A DNA stretch of 64,000 nt from Amycolatopsis alba DSM 44262 (GCF_000384215.1 NZ_KB913032.1:1699021-1763020); one strand, 5' to 3'. Shown: positions 1 through 9,526, counted from the stretch's first letter. Numbers and translations are program-made. The notes: generated from the sequence alone by a model not told the origin.

Positions 1-425
1 ACCACTTCAGCGCCGAGAACACGCTTCCCGCCGTGGCGCTTTACCGCGACGCGTTCAAGCCGTCGGACGTCCTGGACGAGCCGTACGTGATGCTCGGCGT
101 CTCCGTGGTCGCCGCCGAGACCGACGAGCGGGCCCAGTACCTGGCCGCGCCCAGCGGCCTGACGTTCCTCAGCCTGCGCAAGGGACGCCCCATCCCGCTG
201 CCGACGCCGGAAGACGCCGCGGCCTACCCGTACACCGACATCGAGCGCGTGTTCATCGAGGACCGGGCTTCGAGCAGCATCATCGGTTCACCCGAGACGG
301 TCCACAAGGGACTCGAGACGCTGCTGGCCGACACGGGCGCGAACGAGTTGATGATCACGACCATGGTGCACGACCAGGCGGACCGGGTCCGCTCCTACGA
401 ACTGGTCTCCGAACTGGCGCACTGA
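1..425 (+). CDS. LLM-class flavin-dependent oxidoreductase, C-terminal part
   Basis: The frame is open from the window edge (first full codon at base 3) to the stop at 423-425, giving about 140 C-terminal residues. The sequence (HFSAENTLPAV..YRDAF, then PYVMLGVSVVAAETDERAQ and GSPETVHKGLETLL) matches the end of the bacterial luciferase-like, F420/FMN-dependent oxidoreductase fold, where the GSPETV segment precedes the last helices. The substrate cannot be told from this fragment. An internal GTG at base 33 is not a credible start because the family match continues upstream. A strong hairpin follows about 35 bases after the stop, suggesting the transcript ends before the mce operon. Confidence 0.8.
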   Translation, partial: HFSAENTLPAVALYRDAFKPSDVLDEPYVMLGVSVVAAETDERAQYLAAPSGLTFLSLRKGRPIPLPTPEDAAAYPYTDIERVFIEDRASSSIIGSPETVHKGLETLLADTGANELMITTMVHDQADRVRSYELVSELAH

Positions 426-461
426 CCGCTCCGCCCGCACGCTCCGCCCCTCCGGGCGCAC

Positions 462-514
462 GCCCCGAGCGCCACGCTTGAGACGATGAGTGTCTCGCAC
501 GTGGCGCTCGGGGC
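462..514. terminator. 15-bp perfect hairpin after the oxidoreductase gene
   Basis: Arms 462-476 and 500-514 (gccccgagcgccacg and its complement) pair perfectly. The 23-base loop contains a second short stem, gagac/gtctc. There is no T-run, so if it terminates transcription it does so without a classical U-tract. It sits 37 bases after the stop codon. Confidence 0.6.
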
Positions 515-903
515 ACTCCCGTCGCCACCACGCCCGCGCTCCGAGCACCGGTCCGTGAAGGCGCTCGAGGATCGATCGAGACTCCAAGTGGGTGACCGTC
601 CCGCGCCTCACCCACCCCGGAGCGCCGAACGCCCTGACGCGCCATAGATCGCGAAAGAACGGACAAGATCCGCGTCCGCCTTTGTCACAAAGGGACAAGA
701 ATTCACCGGTTACCAGGACGTGACGTCTTGATCGGACCGAAGTTCTTGTCACCAAGCAGGCTCGTCATTAGCGTACCGACCAGTAGCAAACAGCACGGTA
801 ACACCCCGTTGATCCTATTCAACGATTCCGTTCCGCCATTCGGAGCAAAGGAATTGCGCAACCTGGGGTGTATTCGCCGTGCCCGGAAAACTGGAGGGTC
901 GGC
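515..903 (+). promoter_or_regulatory. mce operon upstream region
   Basis: No gene is supported here. The region holds an interrupted palindrome TTTGTC-N7-GACAAG at 681-699, which overlaps a 13-base palindrome ctttgtcacaaag at 680-692. It also holds a 6-bp stem cgttga/tcaacg at 807-824. These are candidate operators for the mce operon; the same 6-7-6 layout recurs before the RCC1-type gene at 12444-12462. The base composition is less GC-rich than in flanking genes (TA-rich around 780-860), as expected of a promoter. No -10/-35 pair is convincing enough to name. Confidence 0.4.
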
Positions 904-1698
904 GTGGGCGTCCGGACTAACGCACCCTCATTCCCCGGCGCGGGTGCGATCCGGGAGACGGGCAGGCTGTACTCACTCGGCCTCGACGTCGTCCGCCTGA
1001 CCTTCCGGCGGCCGTTCCAGGCCCGCGAGCTGATCCAGCAGTTCTGGTTCATCGCGAGTGTGTCGATCCTGCCGACGGCGCTGGTCGCGATCCCGTTCGG
1101 CGCGGTGATCGCGCTGCACATCGGTTCGCTGACCGCGCAGATCGGCGCGCAGTCGTTCACCGGCGCGGCCAGTGTGCTGGCGATCATCCAGCAGGCGAGC
1201 CCGATCGTGACGGCACTGCTGATCGCGGGCGCCGGCGGATCGGCGATGTGCGCGGACCTCGGGTCGCGCACGATCCGCGAGGAGATCGACGCGATGGAGG
1301 TGCTCGGGGTCTCCCCGATCCAGCGCCTGATCGTGCCGCGGGTGCTCGCCGCGATGGGGGTCGCCGCATTCCTGAACGGAATGGTCAGCGTGGTCGGCGT
1401 CCTCGGCGGCTATTTCTTCAACGTCATCATGCAGAACGGGACACCGGGTGCGTATCTGGCCAGTTTCTCCGCTCTCGCGCAGCTGCCGGACCTCTGGATC
1501 AGCGAGATCAAAGCGGTCATCTTCGGTTTCGTCGCGGCGATCGTCGCCTCCTATCGCGGGCTCAATCCGAAAGGCGGCCCGAAAGGCGTCGGTGACGCGG
1601 TGAACCAGTCCGTGGTGATCACGTTCCTGCTCCTGTTCCTGTTGAACCTCGTGCTGACGACGCTTTACCTGCAGCTCGTCCCGGCGAAGGGCAGCTGA
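904..1698 (+). CDS. yrbEA: YrbE/MlaE-family ABC transporter permease A
   Basis: This is the first of two MlaE-type permeases, integral membrane proteins that form the transmembrane channel of the Mce lipid importer. About 264 residues with five to six hydrophobic segments and the conserved stretch SAMCADLGSRTIREEIDAMEV that probably contacts the ATPase. An ORF from GTG 868 is longer, but GGAGGG at 893-898 lies 5 bases before GTG 904, so 904 is preferred; the family N-terminus (RETGRLYSLGLDVVR) follows soon after. The stop overlaps the next start by one base (TGATG). The partner ATPase (Mkl/MceG) is not in this window, as is usual for actinobacteria. Confidence 0.9.
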   Translation: MGVRTNAPSFPGAGAIRETGRLYSLGLDVVRLTFRRPFQARELIQQFWFIASVSILPTALVAIPFGAVIALHIGSLTAQIGAQSFTGAASVLAIIQQASPIVTALLIAGAGGSAMCADLGSRTIREEIDAMEVLGVSPIQRLIVPRVLAAMGVAAFLNGMVSVVGVLGGYFFNVIMQNGTPGAYLASFSALAQLPDLWISEIKAVIFGFVAAIVASYRGLNPKGGPKGVGDAVNQSVVITFLLLFLLNLVLTTLYLQLVPAKGS

Positions 1699-2549
1699 TG
1701 GCGACGACGACACCCACCCGCGTCACGCGGGTCCGCGAGGCGGTGGACCGCCGGTTCGGTTTCCTGGACACGCTCGGCGACCAGATCCTCTTCTTCCTCA
1801 AAGCGCTGGCCTGGGTGCCGCGCGCGGTGCGCCGCTACCTGCGCGAGATCACCCGTCTGCTGGCCGAAGTCAGTTTCGGCAGCGGCGCGCTCGCGGTCAT
1901 CGGCGGCACGATCGGCGTGATGATCGGGATGACCGTGTTCACCGGCACGGTCGTCGGGCTCCAGGGCTATTCGGCGCTCAACCAGGTCGGCACGTCGGCG
2001 TTCGCCGGTTTCGTCTCCGCGTACTTCAACACCCGCGAGATCGCGCCGCTCGTCGCCGGGCTGGCGCTTTCGGCCACCGTCGGCTGCGGGTTCACCGCCC
2101 AGCTGGGCGCGATGCGGATCTCGGAAGAGATCGACGCGCTCGAAGTGATGGGCATCCCCAGCGTCCCGTACCTGGTGACCACCCGGATCATCGCGGGCTT
2201 CCTCGCGGTCATCCCGTTGTACGCGATCGGCCTGCTGACCTCGTATCTCGCGTCGCGCCAGATCACCGTCTGGTTCTACGGCCAGTCCGCGGGCACCTAC
2301 GACCACTACTTCCTGCTGTTCCTGCCGCCCGGTGACGTGCTCTGGTCGTTCGGCAAGGTGCTGGTGTTCAGTGTCGTGATCGTGCTCGCCCACTGTTACT
2401 ACGGCTTCCGCGCGAGCGGCGGGCCCGCGGGCGTCGGCGTGGCCGTCGGCCGTGGCGTGCGGACCGCGATCGTGGCGGTCAGCGTGCTGGACTTCTTCCT
2501 CAGTCTCGCGATCTGGGGCGCGACCACGACGGTGCAGGTGGCCGGATGA
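1698..2549 (+). CDS. yrbEB: YrbE/MlaE-family ABC transporter permease B
   Basis: This is the second MlaE-type permease (283 residues) and probably pairs with the preceding one in the membrane. It carries the same signature region (CGFTAQLGAMRISEEIDALEV) that marks the family, with multiple hydrophobic segments across residues 55-275. The N-terminal ~35 residues are basic and likely cytoplasmic. It starts in a TGATG overlap with yrbEA and ends in an ATGA overlap with mceA, consistent with translational coupling in one operon. Confidence 0.92.
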   Translation: MATTTPTRVTRVREAVDRRFGFLDTLGDQILFFLKALAWVPRAVRRYLREITRLLAEVSFGSGALAVIGGTIGVMIGMTVFTGTVVGLQGYSALNQVGTSAFAGFVSAYFNTREIAPLVAGLALSATVGCGFTAQLGAMRISEEIDALEVMGIPSVPYLVTTRIIAGFLAVIPLYAIGLLTSYLASRQITVWFYGQSAGTYDHYFLLFLPPGDVLWSFGKVLVFSVVIVLAHCYYGFRASGGPAGVGVAVGRGVRTAIVAVSVLDFFLSLAIWGATTTVQVAG

Positions 2550-3811
2550 GCAGGCGCGGGCTGCGCAAGGCCGGGGTCAGGACGGCCGGGGTGCTGTTCG
2601 TCGTGGTGATGTCCGCCCTCGTGCTGCTGTCGATCAAGATCTATCAGAAGGACTTCGTCACGTCGGTCCCGGTGACCCTGCAGGCGGACCGGGTCGGCAA
2701 CCAGTTGCGCGCGGGCGGGCAGGTCAAGGCGCGCGGGGTGGTGGTCGGCGAGATCCGCGGTGTCCGCGCCACGCCGCGAGGCGCGGAGATCGACCTGGCC
2801 ATGGAGCCGGGCAAGGTCTCCCAGCTGCCGAAGAACGTGTCCGCGCTGCTCGTGCCGAAGACCCTGTTCGGTGAGCGGTACGTGCAACTGTCCATTCCGG
2901 ACGGATCGACGGCACAGCCGCTGACGTCGGGCGATGTGATCACCCAGGACCGCTCGGCCAACGCGATCGAACTGGAGCGGGTCTTCGACAATCTGCTGCC
3001 GCTGCTCAAGGCGGTGCAGCCGCAGAAGCTCGCCACCACGCTGACCACGGTCGCCTCCGCACTGGAAGGCCGCGGAGACCAGATCGGCGACACCTTCGCC
3101 ACCGCGGCCGGCTACCTCGAGAAGTTCAACCCGAACCTCCCGGCGCTGAACGACAACATCCGCGACCTCGCCACGGTTTCCAAGCTGTACGGCGACATCG
3201 CGCCGGATCTGCTCGACTCGCTGAGCGCTTCGGCGGTCACCCTGGACACGGTCAAGGAGAAACGCGCCGAACTGGCGACGGTGTACCAGCAGGTGACGTC
3301 GTCCTCCCAGCAGGTCACGACGTTCCTCGCCAACAACCGCGCCAACATCATCGCGCTCGCCGCCGACAGCCGGGCACCGCTCGAGATCGCCGCGAAGTAC
3401 TCGCCGAGTTTCGCCTGCACGATCGACGCGCTGGCCAAGCTGAAGCCTCAGATGGACAAGGTGCTGGGCAAGGGCACCGACGAACCCGGCCTCCACGCGG
3501 AGATCACCGTCACCCAGCCCCGCGCCAAATACGTCCCCGGCAAGGACGACCCGGTCTACAACGCCTCCGGCGAACCCCGCTGCTACCCGTCGAACGGCCT
3601 GATGAGCCAAGGGATCGCCGCGACCGGCGAGACGACCGTCGCGCTCCCTGGCGTTCAGGGCGACCTCGGCCTGGCGAATTCGCCGCAGGAACGGGAACTG
3701 ATCTCCGCCCTGGTCGCGCCGTCGGCGGGCATCCCCGCCGCCCAGGTGCCCGCCTGGGGCAGCGTGCTCGTCGGACCGCTCTACCGGGGCACGGAGGTGA
3801 CCCTGCGATGA
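2546..3811 (+). CDS. mceA: Mce family protein A
   Basis: Substrate-binding subunit of the Mce importer, 421 residues. An N-terminal hydrophobic anchor (about residues 12-32, AGVLFVVVMSALVLLSI) is followed by the MCE/MlaD domain (about 38-115: GQVKARGVVVGEIRGV, then PKTLFGERYVQL). A long helical segment then runs to a C-terminal region containing CYPSNGLMSQG. In the family, six such proteins form a hexameric tube carrying lipid or sterol across the envelope. It overlaps yrbEB by ATGA and mceB by ATGA. The transported lipid is unknown. Confidence 0.92.
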   Translation: MSRRGLRKAGVRTAGVLFVVVMSALVLLSIKIYQKDFVTSVPVTLQADRVGNQLRAGGQVKARGVVVGEIRGVRATPRGAEIDLAMEPGKVSQLPKNVSALLVPKTLFGERYVQLSIPDGSTAQPLTSGDVITQDRSANAIELERVFDNLLPLLKAVQPQKLATTLTTVASALEGRGDQIGDTFATAAGYLEKFNPNLPALNDNIRDLATVSKLYGDIAPDLLDSLSASAVTLDTVKEKRAELATVYQQVTSSSQQVTTFLANNRANIIALAADSRAPLEIAAKYSPSFACTIDALAKLKPQMDKVLGKGTDEPGLHAEITVTQPRAKYVPGKDDPVYNASGEPRCYPSNGLMSQGIAATGETTVALPGVQGDLGLANSPQERELISALVAPSAGIPAAQVPAWGSVLVGPLYRGTEVTLR

Positions 3812-4815
3812 GGAACTTCGTGAGCCCCCTGATCAAGGGGCTGATCTTCGTCGTCATCACGACACTGGCCACGGTGCTGCTGGCGGTGTCCATCACGAAC
3901 ACCGGCCTCGGCGACACCAAGTCCTACAGCGCCAAATTCCTCGACGCGACATCGCTTAACGTGGGCGACGACGTGCGGATCTCCGGGGTGCGGGTCGGCC
4001 AGATCGAGGAACTCGAGATCGCCGACCACAGCCTCGCCCGCGTCAAGTTCTCGCTCGATTCGCAGCGCAGGCTGCCAGCCGACGTCAACGCGGTGATCAA
4101 GTACCGCAACATGGTCGGCCAGCGCTACATCGCACTCGAACGCGGCAAGGGCACTCGCGAACTCCTGGAGCCGGGCGCCGAGATCCCGCTGGAGCGCACG
4201 ACTCCCGCGCTGGACCTGACGGAGCTGTTCAACGGCTTCAAACCGCTGTTCCAGGCCCTGTCCCCCAAGGACGTCAACCAGCTCTCCGGCGAGATCGTCC
4301 AGGTACTGCAGGGCGAGGGCGGCACGGTGGAAAGCCTGCTGGCGCACACCGGTTCGCTGACCACCACGCTCGCCGGCCGCGACAAGGTGATCGGCGACGT
4401 GATCACGAACCTGGACACGGTGCTGAAGACCATCAACGGCAAGGGCGACGCACTGTCCACTTTGGTCTCGACGCTGAAGGACCTGGTGTCCGGCCTCGCC
4501 GGTGACCGCGCCGAGATCGGGGACGCCGTCTCCGGGATCGCGGATCTCACCACCGCCACGGCAGGCCTGCTCGAACAGGGCAGGAAGCCGCTCAAGGACA
4601 GCATCGAGGGCCTCGGCCTGCTCTCCGGCGCGCTGACGGCAAAAGACGGCAAGGCCGAGGTCGAGAAGTTCCTCACCGTGCTGCCGGGAAAGCTGAACGA
4701 CCTGGGCCGGATCAGCTCGTACGGATCCTGGATGAACTTCTACCTGTGCTCGGCCGTCCTCCGGAGCGACCCTCCTCGCGGGGTCCCGGCGACGGCGGAG
4801 AGGTGCACGTCGTGA
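3808..4815 (+). CDS. mceB: Mce family protein B
   Basis: Second Mce subunit, 335 residues. The hydrophobic anchor is at about 7-29 (GLIFVVITTLATVLLAVSI). The MCE domain is at about 37-115 with VGDDVRISGVRVGQIEEL and YRNMVGQRYIALERG. The rest is a predicted long helix with repeated leucines. The C-terminus (SSYGSWMNFYLC) is the conserved end of MceB proteins. ATGA overlap with mceA; the next start GTG overlaps its stop (GTGA). Confidence 0.92.
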   Translation: MRNFVSPLIKGLIFVVITTLATVLLAVSITNTGLGDTKSYSAKFLDATSLNVGDDVRISGVRVGQIEELEIADHSLARVKFSLDSQRRLPADVNAVIKYRNMVGQRYIALERGKGTRELLEPGAEIPLERTTPALDLTELFNGFKPLFQALSPKDVNQLSGEIVQVLQGEGGTVESLLAHTGSLTTTLAGRDKVIGDVITNLDTVLKTINGKGDALSTLVSTLKDLVSGLAGDRAEIGDAVSGIADLTTATAGLLEQGRKPLKDSIEGLGLLSGALTAKDGKAEVEKFLTVLPGKLNDLGRISSYGSWMNFYLCSAVLRSDPPRGVPATAERCTS

Positions 4816-5801
4816 AACCCTTCAAGGAACGGAACCCGATCGTCATCGGGTTCGTCGGCAGCGCCGTCGCGGCCGCGCTGCTGACGGCGACCCTCAACTA
4901 CCAGGACCTCCCGATCATCGGCTCGGGGACCACCTACCAGGCCGAGTTCTCCGAGGCGGCCGGGTTGCAGGCCGACGACGAGGTGCGGATCGCCGGGATC
5001 AAGGTCGGCGAGGTGAGCGAGGTCCAGCTCGCCGAGGACCACGTCGTGGTGAGCTTCCGGGTCAAGGACGCCTGGGTCGGCGACAAGACCGCCGCCGAGA
5101 TCAAGATCAAGACCCTGCTCGGCCGGAAGTTCCTGGCGCTGCGCCCGACCGGCGAGACGGTGCAGAACCCGAAGCAGGTCATCCCGCGCACCCGGACCGT
5201 GACGCCCTACGACGTCACCGAGGCGTTCAACGGGCTGGCCGACACGGCGGGCGCGATCGACACCGATCAGCTCGCGGAGAGCTTCACCACGCTGTCCGAC
5301 ACGTTCAAGAACTCGCCGGAGCACATCCGGAAGGCCCTCGACGGGCTGACGTCGCTGTCGAAGACCGTGTCCTCCAGGGACAACGAACTCGCCAGCCTGC
5401 TGTCGAACGCGCACGGCCTCACCACGACGCTCGCCGACTCGAACGACGACTTCGCCAAGCTCCTCTCGGACGGCAACCTGCTGCTGACCGAACTGGACAA
5501 CCGCCGCCAGGCGATCCACGACCTGCTGACCGGCTCGAAGGACCTCGCCACCCAGCTTTCCGGTTTGGTACAGGACAACAAGGAGCAGCTCGGCGGCGCG
5601 CTCAGCCAGCTCGGAGAGGTGACCGACATCCTGCAGCGGCAGAACGACAATCTTGCCAAGAGCCTCGACCTCGCCGGGCCGTACTTCCGCGTGGTGAACA
5701 ACTCGCTCGGCAACGGGCGCTGGGTGGACAGCTATCTGTGCGGGCTCATCCCCGAGAACCGGGATCCCTGCACCCCGCCGATTCCGGGAGGCCGACGGTG
5801 A
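4812..5801 (+). CDS. mceC: Mce family protein C
   Basis: Third Mce subunit, 329 residues from GTG 4812. The frame is open upstream to 4746, but the GTGA overlap with the mceB stop, the GAGAGG at about 4797-4802 and the typical N-terminus VKPFKERNPIVIGFVG fix the start. The anchor is at about 9-28, the MCE domain at about 35-110 (ADDEVRIAGIKVGEVSEVQ, LLGRKFLALRPTG), then an extended helix. The C-terminus GRWVDSYLCGLIPENRDPC resembles the cysteine-containing ends of MceC/D proteins. Confidence 0.92.
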   Translation: MKPFKERNPIVIGFVGSAVAAALLTATLNYQDLPIIGSGTTYQAEFSEAAGLQADDEVRIAGIKVGEVSEVQLAEDHVVVSFRVKDAWVGDKTAAEIKIKTLLGRKFLALRPTGETVQNPKQVIPRTRTVTPYDVTEAFNGLADTAGAIDTDQLAESFTTLSDTFKNSPEHIRKALDGLTSLSKTVSSRDNELASLLSNAHGLTTTLADSNDDFAKLLSDGNLLLTELDNRRQAIHDLLTGSKDLATQLSGLVQDNKEQLGGALSQLGEVTDILQRQNDNLAKSLDLAGPYFRVVNNSLGNGRWVDSYLCGLIPENRDPCTPPIPGGRR

Positions 5802-6790
5802 TCAGCAGGTTCGTCACCCTGGCGCTCGTGCTCGCGCTGGCCGTCGTCGGCGGCCTGTGGTGGATCTTCTCCGGCAGCGGGCTCGACCGTGTCACCGTGT
5901 ACTTCTCGCACGCGGTCGGTGTCTACAGCGGATCGGACGTCCGGGTGCTCGGCGTCCGGGTCGGCCAGGTCGAATCGGTCGCCCCGGAAGGGGAACAGGT
6001 CAAGGTCGTGCTGACCGTCGACGGTGCGACGCCGATCGCCGACGACACGAACGCCCTGGTCGTGGCGCCGAGTGTGGTCGCCGACCGGTACGTCCAGTTC
6101 ACCAAGCTCACCCGCTCCGGCAACCGGCTGGACGACGGCGCGGTGATCCCGGTGGAGCGCACCGGCACCCCGGTGGAGCTCGACCAGCTCTACTCCAGCC
6201 TCGACACCCTCGCCAAGGCGCTCGGCCCCCAGGGGGCGAACTCGAACGGCGCGCTTTCGGATCTGCTGCGCACGGGCGCGAAGAACCTTCAGGGCAACGG
6301 AAAGCCGTTCAACGAGTCGGTGCGCAACTTCGCCGACCTCGCCAGGACGTTGTCCGGGAACTCGGAGAACCTGTTCGCCACCGTCGACGAACTGCAGCGG
6401 TTCACCTCGATGCTGGCGACCAACGACCGGAACGTCAGCGAGGTCAACAAGCAGCTCGCGTCGGTCACCGGGACGCTGGCACAGAACAAGGAAGAGCTCG
6501 CAGGCGCGCTCAAGGGCCTCGGCGGCGCGCTGGCGCAGATCCAGCAGTTCATCCGCGACAACCGCGCACTGATCAAGTCCAATGTGGACAAGCTCGCGGT
6601 GACGACCGGGACACTGGTCGACAAACGCGCCGCGCTGGCCGAGACCCTGGACACGATCCCGCTGGCGGTGACGAACGTGCTCGAAGCCGTCGACCCGAAG
6701 ACCGGGAAGCTGCAGAGCCGCGGCCTCCTGCTCGACTACGCCCCGCTCCCGCTGCCGGTCGCCGGCGCCACCTACACCGGGGGGCGCTGA
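5798..6790 (+). CDS. mceD: Mce family protein D
   Basis: Fourth Mce subunit, 330 residues from GTG 5798, which overlaps the mceC stop (GTGA). The longer frame from 5738 is rejected because the family N-terminal anchor (VISRFVTLALVLALAVVGG) begins right at the GTG. MCE domain at about 30-110 (SGSDVRVLGVRVGQVESV, VADRYVQFTKL), then a long helical portion. A TGATG overlap links it to mceE. Confidence 0.92.
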   Translation: MISRFVTLALVLALAVVGGLWWIFSGSGLDRVTVYFSHAVGVYSGSDVRVLGVRVGQVESVAPEGEQVKVVLTVDGATPIADDTNALVVAPSVVADRYVQFTKLTRSGNRLDDGAVIPVERTGTPVELDQLYSSLDTLAKALGPQGANSNGALSDLLRTGAKNLQGNGKPFNESVRNFADLARTLSGNSENLFATVDELQRFTSMLATNDRNVSEVNKQLASVTGTLAQNKEELAGALKGLGGALAQIQQFIRDNRALIKSNVDKLAVTTGTLVDKRAALAETLDTIPLAVTNVLEAVDPKTGKLQSRGLLLDYAPLPLPVAGATYTGGR

Positions 6791-7845
6791 TGACCACGAA
6801 CCGGACGATCGCGGTGCTCGCCACGTGCTGCCTCGCGCTCACCGCCTGTTCCGCCGACTTCAAGGGCGTCTACGACCTGCCGCTGCCCGGCGGCGCGGAC
6901 ATCGGTGACCATCCGTACCGGGTGACCGTGCAGTTCGCCGACGTGCTCGACCTGGTCCCCCAGGCCGCGGTGAAGGTCGGCGACGTCCCGGTCGGCCGGG
7001 TCGAGACGATCAAGCTCGGTGAAGACGGCTGGACGGCCGAAACCGTCCTGGCGGTCAACGGCGACGTCCACCTGCCCGCCAACGCCATCGCGCGGCTGCG
7101 GCAGTCCAGCCTGCTCGGCGAGAAGTTCATCGAACTCGCCCCGAGCGCGGCGAAGGCCGAGGGCAGGCTGGGCGACGGCGGGGTGATCCCGGTCGCGAGC
7201 ACGAACCGCAACCCGGAGTTCGAGGAGATCTTCGGCGCGCTGTCCCTGCTGCTCAACGGCGGCGGGATCGGCCAGCTGCAGACCATCAACCGCGAGCTGT
7301 CGAAGGTGATGGACGGCAACGAGGAGGAGATCCGCTCCTTCCTGTCCACTGTGGAACAGCTGGTGTCCAATCTGGACTCGCATCGCTCCGACATCACCTC
7401 GGCGCTCGACGGGCTCAACCGGCTCTCGACGACGCTGGCGAACCGGAAAACCCAGGTCGAAGGCGCGCTGACCGACCTCACCCCCGGTCTGAAGAGCCTT
7501 TCCGAGCAGCGCACCCAGCTCGTCGCGATGCTGCAGTCGCTGGACCGGCTCTCCGGGGTCGGGGTCGACGTGATCAAGAAGAGCAGGGCCGACCTCGTCG
7601 CCGATCTCACCGCGCTCGCGCCGATCCTCAAGCGGCTGGCCGACGCCGGCGAGAACCTGCCGAAGTCGCTGGAGATCCTGCCGACGTTCCCGTTCACCGA
7701 CGCCGTCCGCGACGGGATCAAGGGCGACTACCTCAACGTCTACGCCTCGATGATCCCCGGACCGGGCGTCGAACTGCCTCCTCCCGGCGAAGGGGTCCCA
7801 CCGGGGCTCCCGACCCTCCCGCTGCCGTCTTCCGGAGGTAGCTGA
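6790..7845 (+). CDS. mceE: Mce family lipoprotein E
   Basis: Fifth Mce subunit (351 residues) and the lipoprotein of the set. A signal peptide ends in the lipobox LTAC at about residues 18-21 (LATCCLALTACSADF), so the mature N-terminal Cys is predicted to be lipid-modified. This matches the LprK/LprN position of other mce operons. MCE domain at about 40-115 (VPQAAVKVGDVPVGRVETI, LLGEKFIELAPS), followed by a helical region and a proline-rich tail. The frame is open far upstream across mceD (from 5857), but only the ATG at 6790 (TGATG) gives a signal peptide. Confidence 0.93.
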   Translation: MTTNRTIAVLATCCLALTACSADFKGVYDLPLPGGADIGDHPYRVTVQFADVLDLVPQAAVKVGDVPVGRVETIKLGEDGWTAETVLAVNGDVHLPANAIARLRQSSLLGEKFIELAPSAAKAEGRLGDGGVIPVASTNRNPEFEEIFGALSLLLNGGGIGQLQTINRELSKVMDGNEEEIRSFLSTVEQLVSNLDSHRSDITSALDGLNRLSTTLANRKTQVEGALTDLTPGLKSLSEQRTQLVAMLQSLDRLSGVGVDVIKKSRADLVADLTALAPILKRLADAGENLPKSLEILPTFPFTDAVRDGIKGDYLNVYASMIPGPGVELPPPGEGVPPGLPTLPLPSSGGS

Positions 7846-9038
7846 TGCTCACCACCCGTGTCCGGATCCAGGTGCTCGCGTTCGTCATCATCGCGCTGGC
7901 GACGACGGCGTTCGTGGGGGCCAACTACGCGGGCCTCGGCAGGCTCTTCGGGGCGAGCGGCTACACCGTGAAGCTCGCGCTGACCGACGGCGGCGGCCTG
8001 TTCACCAACGGCGAGGTGACCTACCGCGGCGTCGCCGTCGGCCGGGTCGGCGAACTCCGGCTCACCGCCGGGGGCATGGAAGCGGATCTGCTGATCGACG
8101 ACGACGCGCCGCCGATCCCCGCGAACTCGCGGGCGGTCGTGGCGAACCGGTCCGCGGTCGGCGAGCAGTTCGTCGACCTGCAGCCGCGGACCGGCGACGG
8201 GCCGTTCCTCGCCGAAGGTTCGGTCATCCCGCGTGAGGCGACGAGTGTGCCGCTGCCGGTGCAGCACCTGCTGACCGACCTGGACTCGCTGACCGCGTCC
8301 GTGCCGACCGAGGACCTGCGGATCGTGGTCGACGAACTCGACAACGCCCTGCGCGGCTCCGGCGCGAACCTCCAGGTGCTGCTGGATTCCACCACCGACT
8401 TCACCAAGCGGGCCGCGAACCATCTGCCGCAGACGGAGAAGCTGCTCACCGACGGCTCGACCGTGCTGAAGACCCAGGTCGACTCGTCGCAGGCGTGGCG
8501 GCAGTTCAGCGACAACGCCAGGCAGTTCGCCCAGCAACTGTCCCGTTCGGACGGTGACCTGCGCGAGCTGATCGCGACCGCGCCCGGCGCGGCGACCCAG
8601 CTCTCCGGGCTGCTGCGGGACAACGAGCCCGGCCTGCCGATCCTGCTGGCGAACCTGCTCACCACGTCGCATGTGTTCTCCGCGCGCACCGACGGCCTGC
8701 GGCAGCTGCTGATCAACATGCCGAAAGCGGTCTCCGCTGTCGACGCGGCCGTCGACGGGGAGTCCGGGAAGGTCGGGCTGGTCCTGACCTTCTTCGAGCC
8801 GATGCCGTGCACCAAGGGCTACGAGGGCACGAAGATCCGCAGCAGCGCGGATCTCTCGGCGCTGCCGTTCAACACCGGTGCCGCCTGCACGCTCGAAAAG
8901 GGCAACCCGAGTTCGGTCCGCGGTTCGCAGAACGCGCCGAAGGGCGGCGTCCCGCCCGCCTCGATCCCCGGCGGCTTCGGCGCCGACGGCCAGCCGACGT
9001 CCACGAGCCTCGAGGAGATGTTGTGGCTGCGCAACTGA
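7845..9038 (+). CDS. mceF: Mce family protein F
   Basis: Sixth and last Mce subunit, 397 residues. GGAGGT lies just before the ATG, which overlaps the mceE stop (TGATG). Anchor at about 8-27 (VLAFVIIALATTAFVGANY), MCE domain at about 32-110 (NGEVTYRGVAVGRVGELRL, NRSAVGEQFVDLQPR), then a long helix. The C-terminal ~70 residues are low-complexity Gly/Pro/Ser-rich and end in EEMLWLRN, as is usual for MceF. All six subunits are intact, so the transporter is likely functional. Confidence 0.92.
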   Translation: MLTTRVRIQVLAFVIIALATTAFVGANYAGLGRLFGASGYTVKLALTDGGGLFTNGEVTYRGVAVGRVGELRLTAGGMEADLLIDDDAPPIPANSRAVVANRSAVGEQFVDLQPRTGDGPFLAEGSVIPREATSVPLPVQHLLTDLDSLTASVPTEDLRIVVDELDNALRGSGANLQVLLDSTTDFTKRAANHLPQTEKLLTDGSTVLKTQVDSSQAWRQFSDNARQFAQQLSRSDGDLRELIATAPGAATQLSGLLRDNEPGLPILLANLLTTSHVFSARTDGLRQLLINMPKAVSAVDAAVDGESGKVGLVLTFFEPMPCTKGYEGTKIRSSADLSALPFNTGAACTLEKGNPSSVRGSQNAPKGGVPPASIPGGFGADGQPTSTSLEEMLWLRN

Positions 9039-9526
9039 AGATCGCGATCGCCGTGCTCGCCGCGGCCTGCGCGTTCGCCGGATGGGCCGGGTACACCTGG
9101 TTCACCGCGACGGGCTCCGAGGCCGTGTCCTACGGGAACTCGCGCGACGAAGCGCTGAAGACCGGGCGTGAACTGGTCGCCCGGCTGACCAGCCTCGACC
9201 ACCACCGCGTCGATCAGGGCATCGCCGACTGGCTCGCCGCGTCGACCGGTCCCCTGCGCGATCAGCTGGGCAAGACCGACGACGCGACGAAGCAGACGCT
9301 GACCAAGGACGCGACGGTCTCGACGGGCAAGGTGCTCGACGCGGCGATCAGCGAACTCGACGACCACGCGGGAACGGCCAAGATGCTGGCTTCGGTGGAG
9401 ATCACGATGGCGAAGGAAGGCTCGGCGCCGACGACGAAACGCAACCGGTTCGCCGCCGGGCTGACCAGGACCGGCGAGGGCTGGAAGCTCAGCGCGCTCG
9501 ACCAGCTTCCGGTGGGTGCGCGATGA
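9023..9526 (+). CDS. Mce-associated membrane protein 1
   Basis: Small single-pass protein of 167 residues encoded directly after mceF. GTG 9023 lies 16 bases inside the mceF end and is preceded by GAGGAG at 9013. One N-terminal membrane helix (LKIAIAVLAAACAFAGWAGY) is followed by an exported domain that begins with short helices (SRDEALKTGRELVARLTSLD) and ends in strands. This is the Mas-type accessory protein layout, thought to stabilise Mce complexes. ATGA overlap with the next gene. Confidence 0.82.
   Translation: MAAQLKIAIAVLAAACAFAGWAGYTWFTATGSEAVSYGNSRDEALKTGRELVARLTSLDHHRVDQGIADWLAASTGPLRDQLGKTDDATKQTLTKDATVSTGKVLDAAISELDDHAGTAKMLASVEITMAKEGSAPTTKRNRFAAGLTRTGEGWKLSALDQLPVGAR

Noticed and set aside
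5857..7845. A frame of 662 codons suggesting an MceD/MceE fusion
   Set aside because: The upstream part is an out-of-frame reading of mceD; only the part from 6790 has a lipoprotein signal and MCE domain.
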